Source: Chitinophagales bacterium
Lineage (GTDB): Bacteria > Bacteroidota > Bacteroidia > Chitinophagales > Chitinophagaceae
DNA: 64,000 nucleotides
Assembly (NCBI GenBank): GCA_020636575.1
Contig: JACJXP010000001.1
Coordinates: 248,001 to 312,000, forward strand
Direction of reading: 5' to 3'
In this document: in pieces, positions 40,102 to 51,345 of the stretch
Layout: each line of letters opens with the position of its first letter
Numbering within the stretch: the first letter of the stretch is position 1
Notes under the pieces: model-generated
Databases searched by the model: none
What the model was told of the DNA's origin: nothing
Seen by the model: only the letters and a program-made list of their open reading frames with translations
Translations under genes and position numbers: made by a program

Positions 40102-43100
40102 TTATTCTTCCTTTGCATTTTCTTTTTTTAACCCTATCACAGGTAAAGCTTTTTCCCGAATCATGTGGTTCAATTCAGAGATTTCATTATCCTGAATGTT
40201 CTTTAGTTTTAACAGTTGCTCATCGCATTGCTTTTCCAGAACTACATATACATCTTTTGCCTGCTTAGGCGGCGCCATGTTTCCGCTATTAGCCGCATCA
40301 AATAAGCCGCTTAATTTATCATTTAACCTGATCGGGTAGTTTAAAACATCCTGGCTGCTTTTTGCTTTTGTCTGGTAGAAGGTCTCTTCAATCTCCGTAA
40401 GCATTTGATTAATACTATCAGCCATTTGCTTTACCTCTTTTACGGCTCCTTTTTCCTGTCTCTGTGTAAAATCATTTATCTGGGAACGCAAAGCCCGGAT
40501 ATCCTTCACAGCCTTCTGCACTTCACTAAACTTATTTTGTACTTTTTGCAGGAACAGAAACTGCTCATCATAATCGGCTTGCGTAATAGTATAGTTAGGA
40601 TCTGCTTTTACAATGAAGCTACCTTCAGTTGAATCCTTTCCAACCTTCATTTTATAAAAGTACTCGCCGGGGGGAGCAAATATTCCACCAGGTACCCCAT
40701 TCCAGAGTATCATACCATCAACCCTTTCAGCTTCGGGGTAAAGTAAATTCCATACAAATTGATTCATGCCATTCTCTAATTCCAGTTTATCACTTGCTTT
40801 CTTCGCATTGGTGGCAAACGTCTTTATTACTTTTTTGTTCTTATCTGAAATTGTAACAGATGCCTTAGTACTGTCTGTGATATTTTTTACATAAAAATTG
40901 ATCAAAGTGCCGGAGGGTGGATTAGCTCCTGCATTTTCAGGTTCCCGGAATGAAAATCCCCTGCTCCGGATACGCCATGTTGGGCTCACATCAAAAACAT
41001 AAAGGTCCTTATTGAGTATGTTCTCATTCATTTGCTGAACAACGCTTAAGTCATCCAAAACATAGAACGAACGACCTTGTGTGGCCACAATAAGATCATT
41101 ATCTTTTATAGCCAGGTCAGTAACAGGTACTACCGGTAAATTCAATTGAAATGGTTTCCAATTTATCCCATCATCAAAGCTGATGTACATTCCATATTCT
41201 GTACCTGCATATAATAAGCCGGGCCTCTTTCTATCAGCCCTGAGAGCTCTTGTAAAATGCATTTTATCAATTCCATTAACGATCAGTTTCCAGCTTTTTC
41301 CATAATCTTCGGTTTTATAGATATATGGATTATAATCATCGCTTTTATATCTTGTTCCAACAAAATAAGCGGCTCCTCTCTTGAAAGGGTCGGTTTCAAT
41401 ACAATTCCACATAACCAATTTTGGACAATTTTTTGGTGTTACATTTTCCCAGTTCTTACCCCCATCACGGCTTATATGTATCAAACCATCGTCACTTCCA
41501 GTCCATAGCAGGTCCTTTTCCAACGAACTTTCAGTAGCTGTAAATATGGTACAGTAATATTCCACAGATGTATTATCCTGGGTGATGGGTCCTCCGCTTG
41601 ACGCTTGTTTGCTTTTATCATTCGTGGTAAGATCTGGCGAAATTTCCTGCCAGCTGGCTCCCTCATTTTCCGTTACAAATAAATGATTTCCGGCAGCATA
41701 TAATCTCTTTGGATTATGTGGTGAAAAAAATATCGGAAAGTTCCATTGAAAACGATATTTCAATACATCCGCACCTGCCCCCATAGGGTTATCGGGCCAA
41801 ACAGTTATTGCACGGTTCTCGTCTGTTTTATGATCCAATCTTGACAAATAGCCTCCATAATTTCCTCCATAAACTATATCAGGATTCAAAGGGTCGGCTA
41901 CTACATAACCGCTTTCACTTCCTGCAGTTTCATCCCAATCCCTGTCTGTTATTGCTGAGCCATAGGTCCGGTGCCTGATACGAAGTGTAGAATTGTCTTG
42001 TTGTGCACCTAAAATTCGATATGGAAAAGAATTATCGGTTGATACCCGATATATCTGTGCTGTAGGCTGATTTAAATAAGTACTCCAGTTTGTTCCTCCA
42101 TCGAAGCTGATCTGGGCACCGCCATCATCAGCAACGATCATCCGCTCTCCGTTTTTTGGATCTATCCAAAGGTCATGGTGATCTCCATGCGGGGTTCTCA
42201 GTCTTGTATTAAATGTTCTGCCTCCATCATTACTGACCATTAAACTTACGTTGGGACAATACACCCTGTTCTCATTACCGGGATCCACAAATACTTTTGT
42301 ATAATACCATGCCCGTTGACGGATATTATTATCGCTACTTGTCAATGTCCAGGTTTCTCCCGCATCATCACTAACAAAAAGCCCGCCTTTTTTGTTTTCA
42401 ATAATAGCATACACCTTATCCGGATTTGATGGCGCCACTGCTACCCCAACAATACCCCACACATCTTTAGGAAGACCTTTGTTTGATGAAATGTTCTTCC
42501 ACGTCTCGCCACCATCCATACTTTTCCATAACCCACTTCCTTCTCCTCCACTTTCAAGAGAATAAGGTGTACGGAGTAAGCGCCATGTACCTGCATAAAA
42601 AACGGTAGGATTTCCCGGTTCCATCACCAGGTCACTGCAGCCTGTTTGATCATTGACAAATAAAGTCCGCTTCCATGTTTTTCCGCCGTCGGTAGTTTTA
42701 TAAACTCCTCTTTCCTCGTTGGATCCGAATAAATGTCCCATAACAGCTACCCAAACTGTATTATGATCTCTTGGATGAATAACAATACGAATAATATGAC
42801 GTCCATCTTTTAACCCGATGTTTTGCCATGTACGTCCACCATCTACACTCTTCCACATACCTCCTAGTCCTTCACTTACATTTCCACGCATTGTATTCTC
42901 GCCTTCTCCAACGTAAATGATATTCTCATCAGGAGGCGCCACTGCTACTGCACCGATGCTGCTTCCAAAATATTTATCAGATATATTTTTCCAGTTACTG
43001 CCGCCATCTGTAGTTTTCCATACACCTCCACCAGTTGCTCCAAAATAAAAAGTATTCATGTCTGTATAACTTCCCGTTACAGCACCGCTACGTCCGCCCC

Positions 43101-43242
43101 GCCAGGGACCTATCAAACGATATTTGGCATTTGATAATAAAATGGAATCGCTATTTACAGCTACAGACTTGCTGACATTCTTTTTCTGAGCAGAAGAGAT
43201 CACAAATGAAAACAGACAAGCGATCAGAAAAAACTTTCTCAT
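40102..43242 (-). CDS. Secreted BNR/sortilin-type propeller protein
   Basis: A protein of about 1046 residues with signal peptide [19 protein letters not shown] (start at 43242; an in-frame ATG three codons earlier is also possible). Many BNR/Asp-box motifs are visible: [68 protein letters not shown] and [12 protein letters not shown]. They form a large VPS10/sortilin-like propeller over roughly residues 40-720. The remaining C-terminal 300 residues hold an Ig-like segment and a helical, lysine-rich tail. The family is widespread in Bacteroidota and often labelled glycosyl hydrolase, but no catalytic residue can be pointed to. It is divergent from ade. Confidence 0.88.
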   Translation of the reverse strand: MRKFFLIACLFSFVISSAQKKNVSKSVAVNSDSILLSNAKYRLIGPWRGGRSGAVTGSYTDMNTFYFGATGGGVWKTTDGGSNWKNISDKYFGSSIGAVAVAPPDENIIYVGEGENTMRGNVSEGLGGMWKSVDGGRTWQNIGLKDGRHIIRIVIHPRDHNTVWVAVMGHLFGSNEERGVYKTTDGGKTWKRTLFVNDQTGCSDLVMEPGNPTVFYAGTWRLLRTPYSLESGGEGSGLWKSMDGGETWKNISSNKGLPKDVWGIVGVAVAPSNPDKVYAIIENKKGGLFVSDDAGETWTLTSSDNNIRQRAWYYTKVFVDPGNENRVYCPNVSLMVSNDGGRTFNTRLRTPHGDHHDLWIDPKNGERMIVADDGGAQISFDGGTNWSTYLNQPTAQIYRVSTDNSFPYRILGAQQDNSTLRIRHRTYGSAITDRDWDETAGSESGYVVADPLNPDIVYGGNYGGYLSRLDHKTDENRAITVWPDNPMGAGADVLKYRFQWNFPIFFSPHNPKRLYAAGNHLFVTENEGASWQEISPDLTTNDKSKQASSGGPITQDNTSVEYYCTIFTATESSLEKDLLWTGSDDGLIHISRDGGKNWENVTPKNCPKLVMWNCIETDPFKRGAAYFVGTRYKSDDYNPYIYKTEDYGKSWKLIVNGIDKMHFTRALRADRKRPGLLYAGTEYGMYISFDDGINWKPFQLNLPVVPVTDLAIKDNDLIVATQGRSFYVLDDLSVVQQMNENILNKDLYVFDVSPTWRIRSRGFSFREPENAGANPPSGTLINFYVKNITDSTKASVTISDKNKKVIKTFATNAKKASDKLELENGMNQFVWNLLYPEAERVDGMILWNGVPGGIFAPPGEYFYKMKVGKDSTEGSFIVKADPNYTITQADYDEQFLFLQKVQNKFSEVQKAVKDIRALRSQINDFTQRQEKGAVKEVKQMADSINQMLTEIEETFYQTKAKSSQDVLNYPIRLNDKLSGLFDAANSGNMAPPKQAKDVYVVLEKQCDEQLLKLKNIQDNEISELNHMIREKALPVIGLKKENAKEE

Positions 43243-43293
43243 AAGAAGCATGATTTAGTTTTTGAAGTTAGTAAATTACCTTTATCCAAATTG

Positions 43294-44976
43294 ATGATGA
43301 TGAAGGACTTTTCAATAACAGGCTTACTTACAGATGTTCACCAAAACAAAATTTACCCGGCAGAGATCAAAGTGAAGAAAGGAATGATCGAATCTATTTC
43401 AGAAATTCCTGAATCTCAGTTAACAACTCAAATTTATATATTACCCGGATTCATTGACAGCCATGTGCATATTGAAAGTTCCATGCTTGTGCCCTCTGAG
43501 TTTGCCCGCTTAGCTGTTGTGCATGGCACTGTCGCCACTGTTAGTGATCCACATGAGATTGCGAATGTATGTGGCATTGAGGGGGTAAATTATATGATCG
43601 GAAATGGTAAAAGAGTTCCTTTCAAATTCAATTTTGGTGCCCCAAGCTGTGTTCCCGCCACTACTTTTGAAACAGCAGGTGCTGTATTAAATGCAAACGA
43701 TGTAGAAAGCTTATTAAAAAGGGACGAAATAAAATACCTGAGCGAAATGATGAATTTCCCCGGGGTATTATTTAAAGACGAAGAAGTACTGAAAAAAATA
43801 GAAACAGCTCATAAACTTGGCAAACCGGTGGATGGGCATGCCCCGGGTTTAAGAGATGAGAATGCCAGAAATTACATTGCAGCCGGAATTACTACCGACC
43901 ATGAATGTTTTACCAAAGAAGAAGCGCTGGACAAACTGAAATATGGCATGAAGATCATTATCAGGGAAGGAAGTGCAGCCAAAAATTTTGAGGCATTGAT
44001 CGAACTATTGAATGATCATCCAAATGAGATAATGTTTTGTAGTGACGATAAACACCCTGATAGCCTGGCCGAAGGTCATATTAACCAATTATGTGAAAGA
44101 GCAGTAGCAAAAGGAATTGACCTTTTCAAGGTACTAAAAGCAGCCTGTGTTAACCCGGTACTGCATTATAAACTTGAGACAGGGCTACTCCGGGAAAATG
44201 ATCCGGCAGATTTCATAGTTGTAAATGATCTCAAGAAATTTGAAGTACTGAAAACTTTTATCAATGGTGAATTAGTAGCAGAAAATGGCGAATCGAAAAT
44301 AAAAAGTGTAAAAACAGAGATCATCAACCAGTTCGCCATTAATATTAAAAAGCCGGAAGATTTTATATATCATCTTGATAAATGGGGTGAAGAAGAAAAC
44401 ATCGAAGAGATATATGCCATTGAAGCGTTGGACGGTCAGTTGATCACCAATAAACTAATATTACCTGTTGACAAAGTAGTTGTGAAGAATAAACAACTAC
44501 ACAGTAACCCGGAAAATGATATTTTAAAAATAGTTGTCATCAACCGATACCAGGATGCACCTGTAGCAAAATCATTTATTAAAAACTTTGGTTTAAAACA
44601 AGGAGCTTTAGCGTCTTCGGTAGCCCATGATAGCCATAATATTGTTGCGGTAGGTGTAGATGATGAAAGTATTTGCAAAGCCGTTAACCTGGTAATAGAG
44701 AAACAAGGTGGCATAAGCTGCTGTTGCCCTCCCTCCTCAGGAGGGAGTTGGAGAGAGGCTGTTCTTGCCTTACCTGTAGCCGGATTGATGAGTAATGAAG
44801 ATGGATACAAAATAGCAGCAGACTATACTGCCATTGATAAAATGACAAAAGAAGAACTCGGATCAACACTTGGCTCCCCTTTCATGACACTTTCTTTTAT
44901 GGCTCTTTTAGTGATACCACATTTAAAATTGAGTGACAGAGGCTTGTTTGATGGTGATGATTTTAAATTTATCTGA
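43294..44976 (+). CDS. ade: Adenine deaminase, with an in-frame palindromic insert
   Basis: Deaminates adenine to hypoxanthine in purine salvage; about 560 residues, normal for the AdeC family. The metal site is [21 protein letters not shown] (near residue 50, in parts), followed by [23 protein letters not shown] and FCSDDKHPD. The C-terminal domain has [17 protein letters not shown]. Three ATG codons in a row (43294, 43297, 43300) make the exact start ambiguous. Between KQGGIS and LPVAGLMSN, where homologues have a short loop, this protein reads [15 protein letters not shown], encoded by a GC-rich palindrome (44729-44747) unlike the surrounding AT-rich codons. Confidence 0.92.
   Translation: MMMKDFSITGLLTDVHQNKIYPAEIKVKKGMIESISEIPESQLTTQIYILPGFIDSHVHIESSMLVPSEFARLAVVHGTVATVSDPHEIANVCGIEGVNYMIGNGKRVPFKFNFGAPSCVPATTFETAGAVLNANDVESLLKRDEIKYLSEMMNFPGVLFKDEEVLKKIETAHKLGKPVDGHAPGLRDENARNYIAAGITTDHECFTKEEALDKLKYGMKIIIREGSAAKNFEALIELLNDHPNEIMFCSDDKHPDSLAEGHINQLCERAVAKGIDLFKVLKAACVNPVLHYKLETGLLRENDPADFIVVNDLKKFEVLKTFINGELVAENGESKIKSVKTEIINQFAINIKKPEDFIYHLDKWGEEENIEEIYAIEALDGQLITNKLILPVDKVVVKNKQLHSNPENDILKIVVINRYQDAPVAKSFIKNFGLKQGALASSVAHDSHNIVAVGVDDESICKAVNLVIEKQGGISCCCPPSSGGSWREAVLALPVAGLMSNEDGYKIAADYTAIDKMTKEELGSTLGSPFMTLSFMALLVIPHLKLSDRGLFDGDDFKFI
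44729..44747. repeat. Palindromic insert within ade
   Basis: CTCCCTCCT-C-AGGAGGGAG has 9-bp arms around one base and is followed by TTGGAGAGAGGC. It is much more GC-rich than its surroundings and encodes residues without counterpart in the usual loop. It resembles short palindromic elements inserted in frame in coding regions of other bacteria. Confidence 0.5.
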
Positions 44977-44984
44977 TGTAAACT

Positions 44985-45356
44985 ATGATCAACTTAGAGA
45001 ATCCTGTAATCATAACTTTCGGAGGAATTATTTTAGTTACTATCCTGAATATTGCCGGTGCCATACTTTCCAGGAAATTGAATTTCAACTATGCAGCCTT
45101 CGGCATTTTTTCCATGCTGATCTATATTGGGGTTGCTTACCTCGCAGCAACCTTTTCTGGCAAATCTTCAGCACTAATTTCTGTTGTTGCATTGGGTATT
45201 TATGATGCTATTGCTGGCTGGGAATTGACAAAAAAATTCAAAGCAAACTTTGGTATGTATGCTGAACAAATGGAGAATATGTCTGTGCATGCAAGGGTTA
45301 TAGGAAACATTATTTTTTCTGTAATTCTCGGATTTATAGGTTATTGGCTTTCCTGA
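44985..45356 (+). CDS. Hypothetical four-helix membrane protein, 123 aa
   Basis: Not recognised. Hydrophobic spans near residues 8-28, 37-56, 62-78 and 105-122 leave only short loops, one of them charged (ELTKKFKANFGMYAEQMENM). It begins eight bases after the ade stop and is probably co-transcribed with it. A role in purine transport would be attractive given the neighbour, but nothing in the sequence shows it. Confidence 0.65.
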   Translation: MINLENPVIITFGGIILVTILNIAGAILSRKLNFNYAAFGIFSMLIYIGVAYLAATFSGKSSALISVVALGIYDAIAGWELTKKFKANFGMYAEQMENMSVHARVIGNIIFSVILGFIGYWLS

Positions 45357-45403
45357 CTATTTCACTCGTCCTCCACATTTTCACAATCCCTTAATAATAA
45401 AAA

Positions 45404-45493
45404 CGGACTGTCCGGCATCTAATGAGTAACAAGGACAGACCCGAAGGGCCGATAAAGTGTAAAGAATCTGTCTGACCTGAAAACAGGTTTATT
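45404..45493 (+). other. Possibly structured leader before the small gene at 45494
   Basis: The leader contains the palindrome CGGAC-T-GTCCG (45404-45414), a distant pairing option CTGTCC with GGACAG (45408-45413 with 45433-45438), CAGAC with GTCTG (45436-45440 with 45470-45474), and a small hairpin ACCTG-AAAA-CAGGT (about 45476-45489) directly before the ATG. Two of these pairings exclude each other. No known riboswitch was recognised. Confidence 0.3.
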
Positions 45494-45802
45494 ATGAAAG
45501 AAAATTTACACATATCTGCCGCATTCGATGAGCCTGAATTTTTACAAAATCTTGTTGAAAGACTGGCTTATCGCCGTTATGAATTTGGATTCAGCAAAAT
45601 GAAGGTGCCCGGTGGGCTAAAAGCCCTGGAAACCTCATCTACCGAAGCTTATGTTAGCGGTACCATGGCGCTTGAATTTCCTGTTGACACAGAAACCGGT
45701 GAAGAAAGGATCAATATGCCGTTTATTACATGCTTTTTATTCACCTGCATCAAAGGTTATGGCGACCCTTATAAACTGATCTGGAGTACATCCCTCTCCT
45801 AA
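45494..45802 (+). CDS. Hypothetical protein, 102 aa
   Basis: Family not recognised. A soluble protein starting MKENLHISAAFDEPEFLQNL with no signal or membrane segment. The middle is charged (RLAYRRYEFGFSKMKVPGG), and a late segment TCFLFTCIKGYGDPYKLIW contains two cysteines. Codon use resembles the neighbours. The gene stands alone between the ade pair and the giant hybrid kinase and follows a leader with several inverted repeats. Confidence 0.55.
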   Translation: MKENLHISAAFDEPEFLQNLVERLAYRRYEFGFSKMKVPGGLKALETSSTEAYVSGTMALEFPVDTETGEERINMPFITCFLFTCIKGYGDPYKLIWSTSLS

Positions 45803-45978
45803 TCCACCGAATTGATTTTCAATCTTTCAGGAGGCTTACTTATTTGCTAAAAAGTATCTTTTAAAGGAATTTTTTATTACATTTAATGATGGGTCATGCC
45901 CTCCTTGCTTTTTTCTACTACCCTATCATTACTTTCCATTTATTCAAAATAAAACCGGCCTAACTATAACCGTGTATT

Positions 45979-48900
45979 ATGAGCAATATCAAATCTAAGT
46001 GCAGGTTCTTGCCGATATTATCTTACCTGATTGTTGTTTCTTTTGCCTTTTTAACACCGAGAAGTTTGCGGGCACAGGACAACAAAGGGTTTCCTTTTAT
46101 CACAAATTATCGCTACCAGGATTATAATGGCAGTGGTATCAACTGGTGGGCAGTAGAAGATGATAATGGTGTGATGTATTTTGCTAATGAACGGGGTATT
46201 CTTGTATATGATGGTAACAACTGGGAGATAGTAAAACCCCAATACTCCAATAGCATCAGAAGTATGGTGAAAGGTAAAGATGGCAAGATCTACATCGGCA
46301 CCAACGATGATATTGGTTATATCGATCCAAAACAACCAGGAAATCTAAAATATGTCTCCTTAAAAGACCAGATACCCGCTGAATACCGGGTTTTTGAAGA
46401 GGTTTGGCAAACGGATATATTTAATGACAAGATTTACTTTCTCACATCAAATAAGATTTTTGTATGGGACTATAAAACTTTCAAAGTTCTAGAAAGTAAA
46501 GAAGGGTTTCACATGGCCGGCATCATTAACGGAAAGTATTATGTAAGGATCTGGGAAAAAGGTCTTACAGTACTTGAAAATGACAAATTTATTGTTGTAC
46601 CTAACGGAGAAAAGTTTGCCAGTGAACGTATTTATGTTTTGCTCCCGTATAGTAAATCAGAGATCTTGATTGGTTCCCGTACCCAGGGTCTTTTTATTTA
46701 TGATGGTAAAAACTTCCGCCCTTTCAAAACTGAAGCTGATGCTTATATTACCAATACCAGTTTATATGGCGGTTTAATTCTGAGTAATGGCCTGATAGCA
46801 CTGAACACTTTTAATGATGGCATGGTAATTATTAACCATCAGGGAAAACTCATCCAGCGTATTGACAAATCAGTCGGGCTACAGGATAATTCAGTAGATC
46901 ATTTATATGAAGATAGCAGGGGTATCCTTTGGATGTCTTTATTCAACGGAATATCCAAAATGGATATTAATTCTTCACTAACTTATTATGGTGAAGCATC
47001 TGGCCTTCCTTCCAAAACTGTATTTAGCCTTGGATTGAATAATGGTATTCTTTATGCCGGAACCAATAATGGTATATATGCCTTAAACAACCGAACCAAC
47101 CATTTTGAATTCGTTGAAGGAACTGGTGGACAAACTGGTGATTTCATTAAAAATGGTGATGATTATCTTGTATGCAGCGGCGAAAGAGGGCTATTAAAAC
47201 TAATGGGAACCAGGTCTGTTCCAGCAATTGCCAGTACTAATTATAATTTTCACATCCGGAACATACTGCGATCACCAACTGATTCCACCTTATTTTTTGC
47301 CAGCCTTAGATTTGGATTAGCCGCTGTACGCTACAATACTGCTACAAAGAAATATGCTGTTGAAGCTTATGGCGAAGGTTTAACAACCGGCATCGGACAA
47401 TTTGAAGTGACCAAGAAAGGAAATGTTTGGATAGGAGGAAAAGTTCCGGGTGAGGTAAGACTTGTACAACCTGCCATCATAGACGGAAAAGTAAATATCG
47501 AAAAAGGAACTGTAACCGAATATGGCGCAGACGCCGGATTACCCTCAAAATTTGTATCTATTGGCATGTATGACGGGGTACTCAATTTCATTACAGATAT
47601 TGACTCTGTTTTTGCTTTTGATGAGGCTACTAATAGATTCGTTCTTGATACAAGTACTAATTATTTAAATAAGTATGCGGCTGAACAAAGTATTGGCTCC
47701 AATACAATTGTTGACTACAAAGGAAGAATATGGGCCAATTTCGGTAAAGGCATCTTTGTTAAAATACCAACAAAGGATAGCAGCATAAAGATCATTGATG
47801 CACCATTCAGGGAGTTGCGAAAAAATTATCCGGTCTGGAATATTTTAACTCCCACACAAAAAGACGATAAGGATGTGTATTGGTTTGCCGGCCCGGAAGG
47901 AATAATCCGTTATGAAGGAGACCTTGAAGAAACAGCCGGCGGCGGTAATTTTAAAACTGTTATTCGTGGAATTAAACTTAACGAAGATTCTGTTTATTTC
48001 TCGGGTTTAACAATTCCTGAAACGAAAAGTTCTTTTTCTCATAAATGGAACTCAGTCCGGATTGATTACGCAGCCCCCTATTTCAAATTAGAAAATGAAA
48101 CGCTTTTTTCTACTTTCCTGGAAGGCCGTGATGATGACTGGTCTGAATGGAGTAAGCAGAGTTTCAGAGAGTTTGGCAATTTATCGCCCGGGAAATATAC
48201 TTTCAAGGTTAAAGCCAAGAATATTTATGATGAAGAAAGTACAGAGACCAGTTATACATTCTCTGTGCTACCTCCCTGGTATTCCACCTGGTGGGCCTGG
48301 TTGATCTATGCACTTTTGGCTCTGGGACTGATATATGTTATTGTTCGTTGGCGTACACGGCAGTTGCAGAAGAAACATAAAGAACTGGAGAAAATTGTGG
48401 AAGCCAGGACCGGTGAGTTAAAGCAAAAGGCTGATGAACTCGCTGTGATCAACAATGTGCAGGAAGGACTGGTAAAAGAAATGGATATCAAAGCCATTTA
48501 TCACCTGGTAGGTAATAAGATCTGTGAATTATTTGATACACAAACTGTTCTTATCCGAACGTTTGATCATGATTCGGATATGGAGCACTGGCAATTTGCT
48601 ATTGAAAAAGGAAAGATGTTTGAAAGCGAACCCAGGCCGCTTATTTGGGCAAATAAGGAAATGATCAGGACAAAAAAGCCGCTCCTTATAAATGAGAATT
48701 ATTTAGAAACTTCTGTAAAGCACGGAGGTTCTGGCGTTTCAAAAGGCCTGCCACCCAAATCTGCTTTATTTGTTCCTATGGTTGTAGGAAATATTGTGAA
48801 AGGATCTGTTAGCTTACAGAATGTAGAAAAAGAAAATGCCTTCACTGATTCAGATCTTAGACTTTTAACCACGCTTACGAATAGTATGAGTGTGGCATTG

Positions 48901-50913
48901 GAAAATGCCCGTCTATTTGACGAGTCTAATATTTTGCTGGCTGACGCTAAGCAAAGAGCCAATGAATTAAGCACAGTCAATAATATCAGCCAGGCACTTA
49001 CATCTCAATTAAATCTTACTGACCTGATCAACCTGGTAGGTGAACAAATGAAACAATTGTTCAACGCTAATATTGTTTACCTGGCGCTATTGGATAAAGA
49101 AACCAATATTATCAATTTCCCTTACCAGTCCGGTGATAATATGGCTCCGATGAAACTGGGCGAAGGACTTACTTCTTCAATTATCAAATCAGGAGAACCA
49201 TTATTGATCAATAAAGACGTACAGGAACTTAGCGTTCAGATGGGGGTTTCGCAGGTGGGCATACCTGCTGCTTCTTACCTGGGTGTGCCAATTCCTGTGG
49301 GTGATGAAGTGATCGGCGTATTGAGTGTACAAAGTACAGAACATGAAAACCGGTTCAACGAAGATGATAAGCGATTACTGACTACTATCGCTGCATCAGT
49401 AGGTATTGCTATCCGAAAAACCAAACTGTTTGAAGAAGTGCAGGTAGCGAAATTTGAAGCAGAAGCCGCCCGTAAAACAGCTGAAAAAGCAAATGATGCA
49501 AAGAGTGCTTTCCTTTCTACAGTTAGTCATGAGTTAAGAACTCCGCTTACATCTGTTTTAGGTTTTGCGAAGATCATTAAAAAAAGACTGGAGGATAAGA
49601 TATTCCCCATCACAGACAGATCTGATCCCAAAACAGAAAAAACAATTACCCAGATAACAGAAAACCTGGATGTAGTGGTATCAGAAGGCGAAAGATTGAC
49701 CCATCTTATCAACGATGTTCTCGACCTGGCAAAAATTGAAGCCGGTAAAATGGAGTGGAATATGGAGCCTTTATCCATTTCAGAAGTGGCAGAACGGGCC
49801 ATTGCTGCTACCAGTGCATTATTTCTCAATGATAAGATCACACTGGAAAAGAACATCCAGGCGTCCATTCCTGAAATAGCAGGTGACCGTGATAAACTGA
49901 TACAAGTGATTGTGAACCTTATCTCAAACGCAGTGAAATTCACACCAGAAGGGAAAGTAGGATTAAGCGTTAAAGAAGTAGATAAGGAAATTGTTGTCAG
50001 CATCACAGATACTGGTATTGGCATTGCTCCTGAAGATCATGCAGCTGTTTTTGAGCAATTCAAACAAGTAGGTGATACCCTTACTGATAAACCTAAAGGC
50101 ACCGGACTTGGCTTACCTATCTGTAAAGAAATAATAGAGCATCATGGTGGCAGGCTTTGGCTAGACAGTGAACTAGGGAAAGGAAGTACTTTCTCATTTG
50201 CATTGCCAATTACAAAGGCTACCGGAACTTCAAAACCAATGCACATTGAAGACCTGGTAAAGCAGTTGAAAGAGCAGGTTGCTTATTCCCAGTTGAGTAT
50301 GAAAGATAAAGCTGCCCGTTTGCTGATAGTCGATGATGACGATTCCATACGGTCATTGTTAAACCAGGAACTAACGGAAGCAGGTTATATCATTGAAGAA
50401 GCCAGGAATGGAAAGGAAGCATTGAACTGTGTGCGGGATAACAGGCCCGACCTTATTATCCTTGATATTATGATGCCGGAGATGAATGGCTTTGATGTGG
50501 CAGCGGTATTAAAAAACGATCCGCAGACCATGGACATTCCTATTATCGTTTTATCCATAGTACAGGACAAAACAAGAGGTTTCCGGATCGGAGTAGATCG
50601 TTACTTAACAAAACCGATTGACACAAATCTGCTCTTTAATGAAATTGGAAGTTTGCTTGAACAAGGTAAATCAAAGAAAAAAGTAATGATCGTAGATGAA
50701 GATACAGGTGCAATAAACACCCTTACCGATGTTTTAAAAGCCAAAGGGTATACTGTTCTGGAGTCAGACGGTAAAGAATTGGTGGAAAAAGCTGTAACAA
50801 ACAAGCCTGATATCATTATCATCAATTCATTATTATCGGGCAATCAAGACATAGTGAAAACCCTTCGTTTTGAAAAAGGAATGGAAAACGTTTTATTCCT
50901 GGTTTATCAATAA
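45979..50913 (+). CDS. Giant hybrid two-component system protein: sensor propeller, two GAF domains, kinase, receivers
   Basis: 1644 residues. A signal peptide (about 1-32) leads into a periplasmic two-component-regulator propeller (about 35-680) and a Y_Y_Y domain (about 690-765: FLEGRDDDWSEWSK, then LSPGKYTFKVKAKN), then one membrane span (WWAWLIYALLALGLIYVIV). Inside the cell follow a coiled coil, two GAF domains (about 835-980 and 1000-1150), HisKA with STVSHELRTPLTSV (near 1180), HATPase (NLISNAVKFTPEG; DTGIGIAPED; GTGLGLPI), and a complete receiver (LLIVDDDDSIR; LIILDIMMPEMNG; YLTKPID). A second C-terminal receiver-like domain (KVMIVDEDTGAIN) has IIIINSLLSG where the phospho-Asp should be, so Asn replaces Asp and it is probably a pseudo-receiver. 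Downstream genes are a lone receiver and a nucleotide cyclase. Confidence 0.92.
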   Translation: MSNIKSKCRFLPILSYLIVVSFAFLTPRSLRAQDNKGFPFITNYRYQDYNGSGINWWAVEDDNGVMYFANERGILVYDGNNWEIVKPQYSNSIRSMVKGKDGKIYIGTNDDIGYIDPKQPGNLKYVSLKDQIPAEYRVFEEVWQTDIFNDKIYFLTSNKIFVWDYKTFKVLESKEGFHMAGIINGKYYVRIWEKGLTVLENDKFIVVPNGEKFASERIYVLLPYSKSEILIGSRTQGLFIYDGKNFRPFKTEADAYITNTSLYGGLILSNGLIALNTFNDGMVIINHQGKLIQRIDKSVGLQDNSVDHLYEDSRGILWMSLFNGISKMDINSSLTYYGEASGLPSKTVFSLGLNNGILYAGTNNGIYALNNRTNHFEFVEGTGGQTGDFIKNGDDYLVCSGERGLLKLMGTRSVPAIASTNYNFHIRNILRSPTDSTLFFASLRFGLAAVRYNTATKKYAVEAYGEGLTTGIGQFEVTKKGNVWIGGKVPGEVRLVQPAIIDGKVNIEKGTVTEYGADAGLPSKFVSIGMYDGVLNFITDIDSVFAFDEATNRFVLDTSTNYLNKYAAEQSIGSNTIVDYKGRIWANFGKGIFVKIPTKDSSIKIIDAPFRELRKNYPVWNILTPTQKDDKDVYWFAGPEGIIRYEGDLEETAGGGNFKTVIRGIKLNEDSVYFSGLTIPETKSSFSHKWNSVRIDYAAPYFKLENETLFSTFLEGRDDDWSEWSKQSFREFGNLSPGKYTFKVKAKNIYDEESTETSYTFSVLPPWYSTWWAWLIYALLALGLIYVIVRWRTRQLQKKHKELEKIVEARTGELKQKADELAVINNVQEGLVKEMDIKAIYHLVGNKICELFDTQTVLIRTFDHDSDMEHWQFAIEKGKMFESEPRPLIWANKEMIRTKKPLLINENYLETSVKHGGSGVSKGLPPKSALFVPMVVGNIVKGSVSLQNVEKENAFTDSDLRLLTTLTNSMSVALENARLFDESNILLADAKQRANELSTVNNISQALTSQLNLTDLINLVGEQMKQLFNANIVYLALLDKETNIINFPYQSGDNMAPMKLGEGLTSSIIKSGEPLLINKDVQELSVQMGVSQVGIPAASYLGVPIPVGDEVIGVLSVQSTEHENRFNEDDKRLLTTIAASVGIAIRKTKLFEEVQVAKFEAEAARKTAEKANDAKSAFLSTVSHELRTPLTSVLGFAKIIKKRLEDKIFPITDRSDPKTEKTITQITENLDVVVSEGERLTHLINDVLDLAKIEAGKMEWNMEPLSISEVAERAIAATSALFLNDKITLEKNIQASIPEIAGDRDKLIQVIVNLISNAVKFTPEGKVGLSVKEVDKEIVVSITDTGIGIAPEDHAAVFEQFKQVGDTLTDKPKGTGLGLPICKEIIEHHGGRLWLDSELGKGSTFSFALPITKATGTSKPMHIEDLVKQLKEQVAYSQLSMKDKAARLLIVDDDDSIRSLLNQELTEAGYIIEEARNGKEALNCVRDNRPDLIILDIMMPEMNGFDVAAVLKNDPQTMDIPIIVLSIVQDKTRGFRIGVDRYLTKPIDTNLLFNEIGSLLEQGKSKKKVMIVDEDTGAINTLTDVLKAKGYTVLESDGKELVEKAVTNKPDIIIINSLLSGNQDIVKTLRFEKGMENVLFLVYQ

Positions 50914-50925
50914 AGTTTAAAATAC

Positions 50926-51306
50926 ATGGAAAAAAAGATCTTAATTGTTGATGATGAAGCGCATATCCGTATGCTTATCGAACAAACACTGGAAGAACTG
51001 GAAGATGACGGCGTTGAGTTTTTAACAGCAGATAATGGGCAATCAGCTCTTGAACTCATTGAATCAGAAAAACCTGAACTGGTCTTTCTGGATGTGATGA
51101 TGCCTAAGCTTAACGGAATGGAAGTTTGCCGAAAAGTAAAACAGGAACTGAACATCACCGGAGTATATATCGTTCTTCTTACGGCTAAAGGGCAAGAGCT
51201 TGACAGACAAAAGGGACATGAGGTAGGCGCAGATGTTTACATGACAAAACCTTTTGATCCCGAGGTCTTATTAAATAAAGCCCGGGAAGTTTTGAACCTT
51301 AGTTAA
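50926..51306 (+). CDS. Single-domain response regulator
   Basis: A 126-residue receiver and nothing more: acidic pocket ILIVDDEAHIR, phospho-acceptor in LVFLDVMMPKLNGMEV, the Thr/Ser position in LLTAKGQ, and MTKPFDPEVLL. It lies 12 bases after the hybrid kinase stop and 39 bases before the cyclase gene, so it is the likely intermediate between them. Output would be by protein contact, plausibly with the cyclase. Confidence 0.92.
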   Translation: MEKKILIVDDEAHIRMLIEQTLEELEDDGVEFLTADNGQSALELIESEKPELVFLDVMMPKLNGMEVCRKVKQELNITGVYIVLLTAKGQELDRQKGHEVGADVYMTKPFDPEVLLNKAREVLNLS

Positions 51307-51345
51307 TACCCATCCTCTAAAAAAGAAAGGAATTACTACACACAA

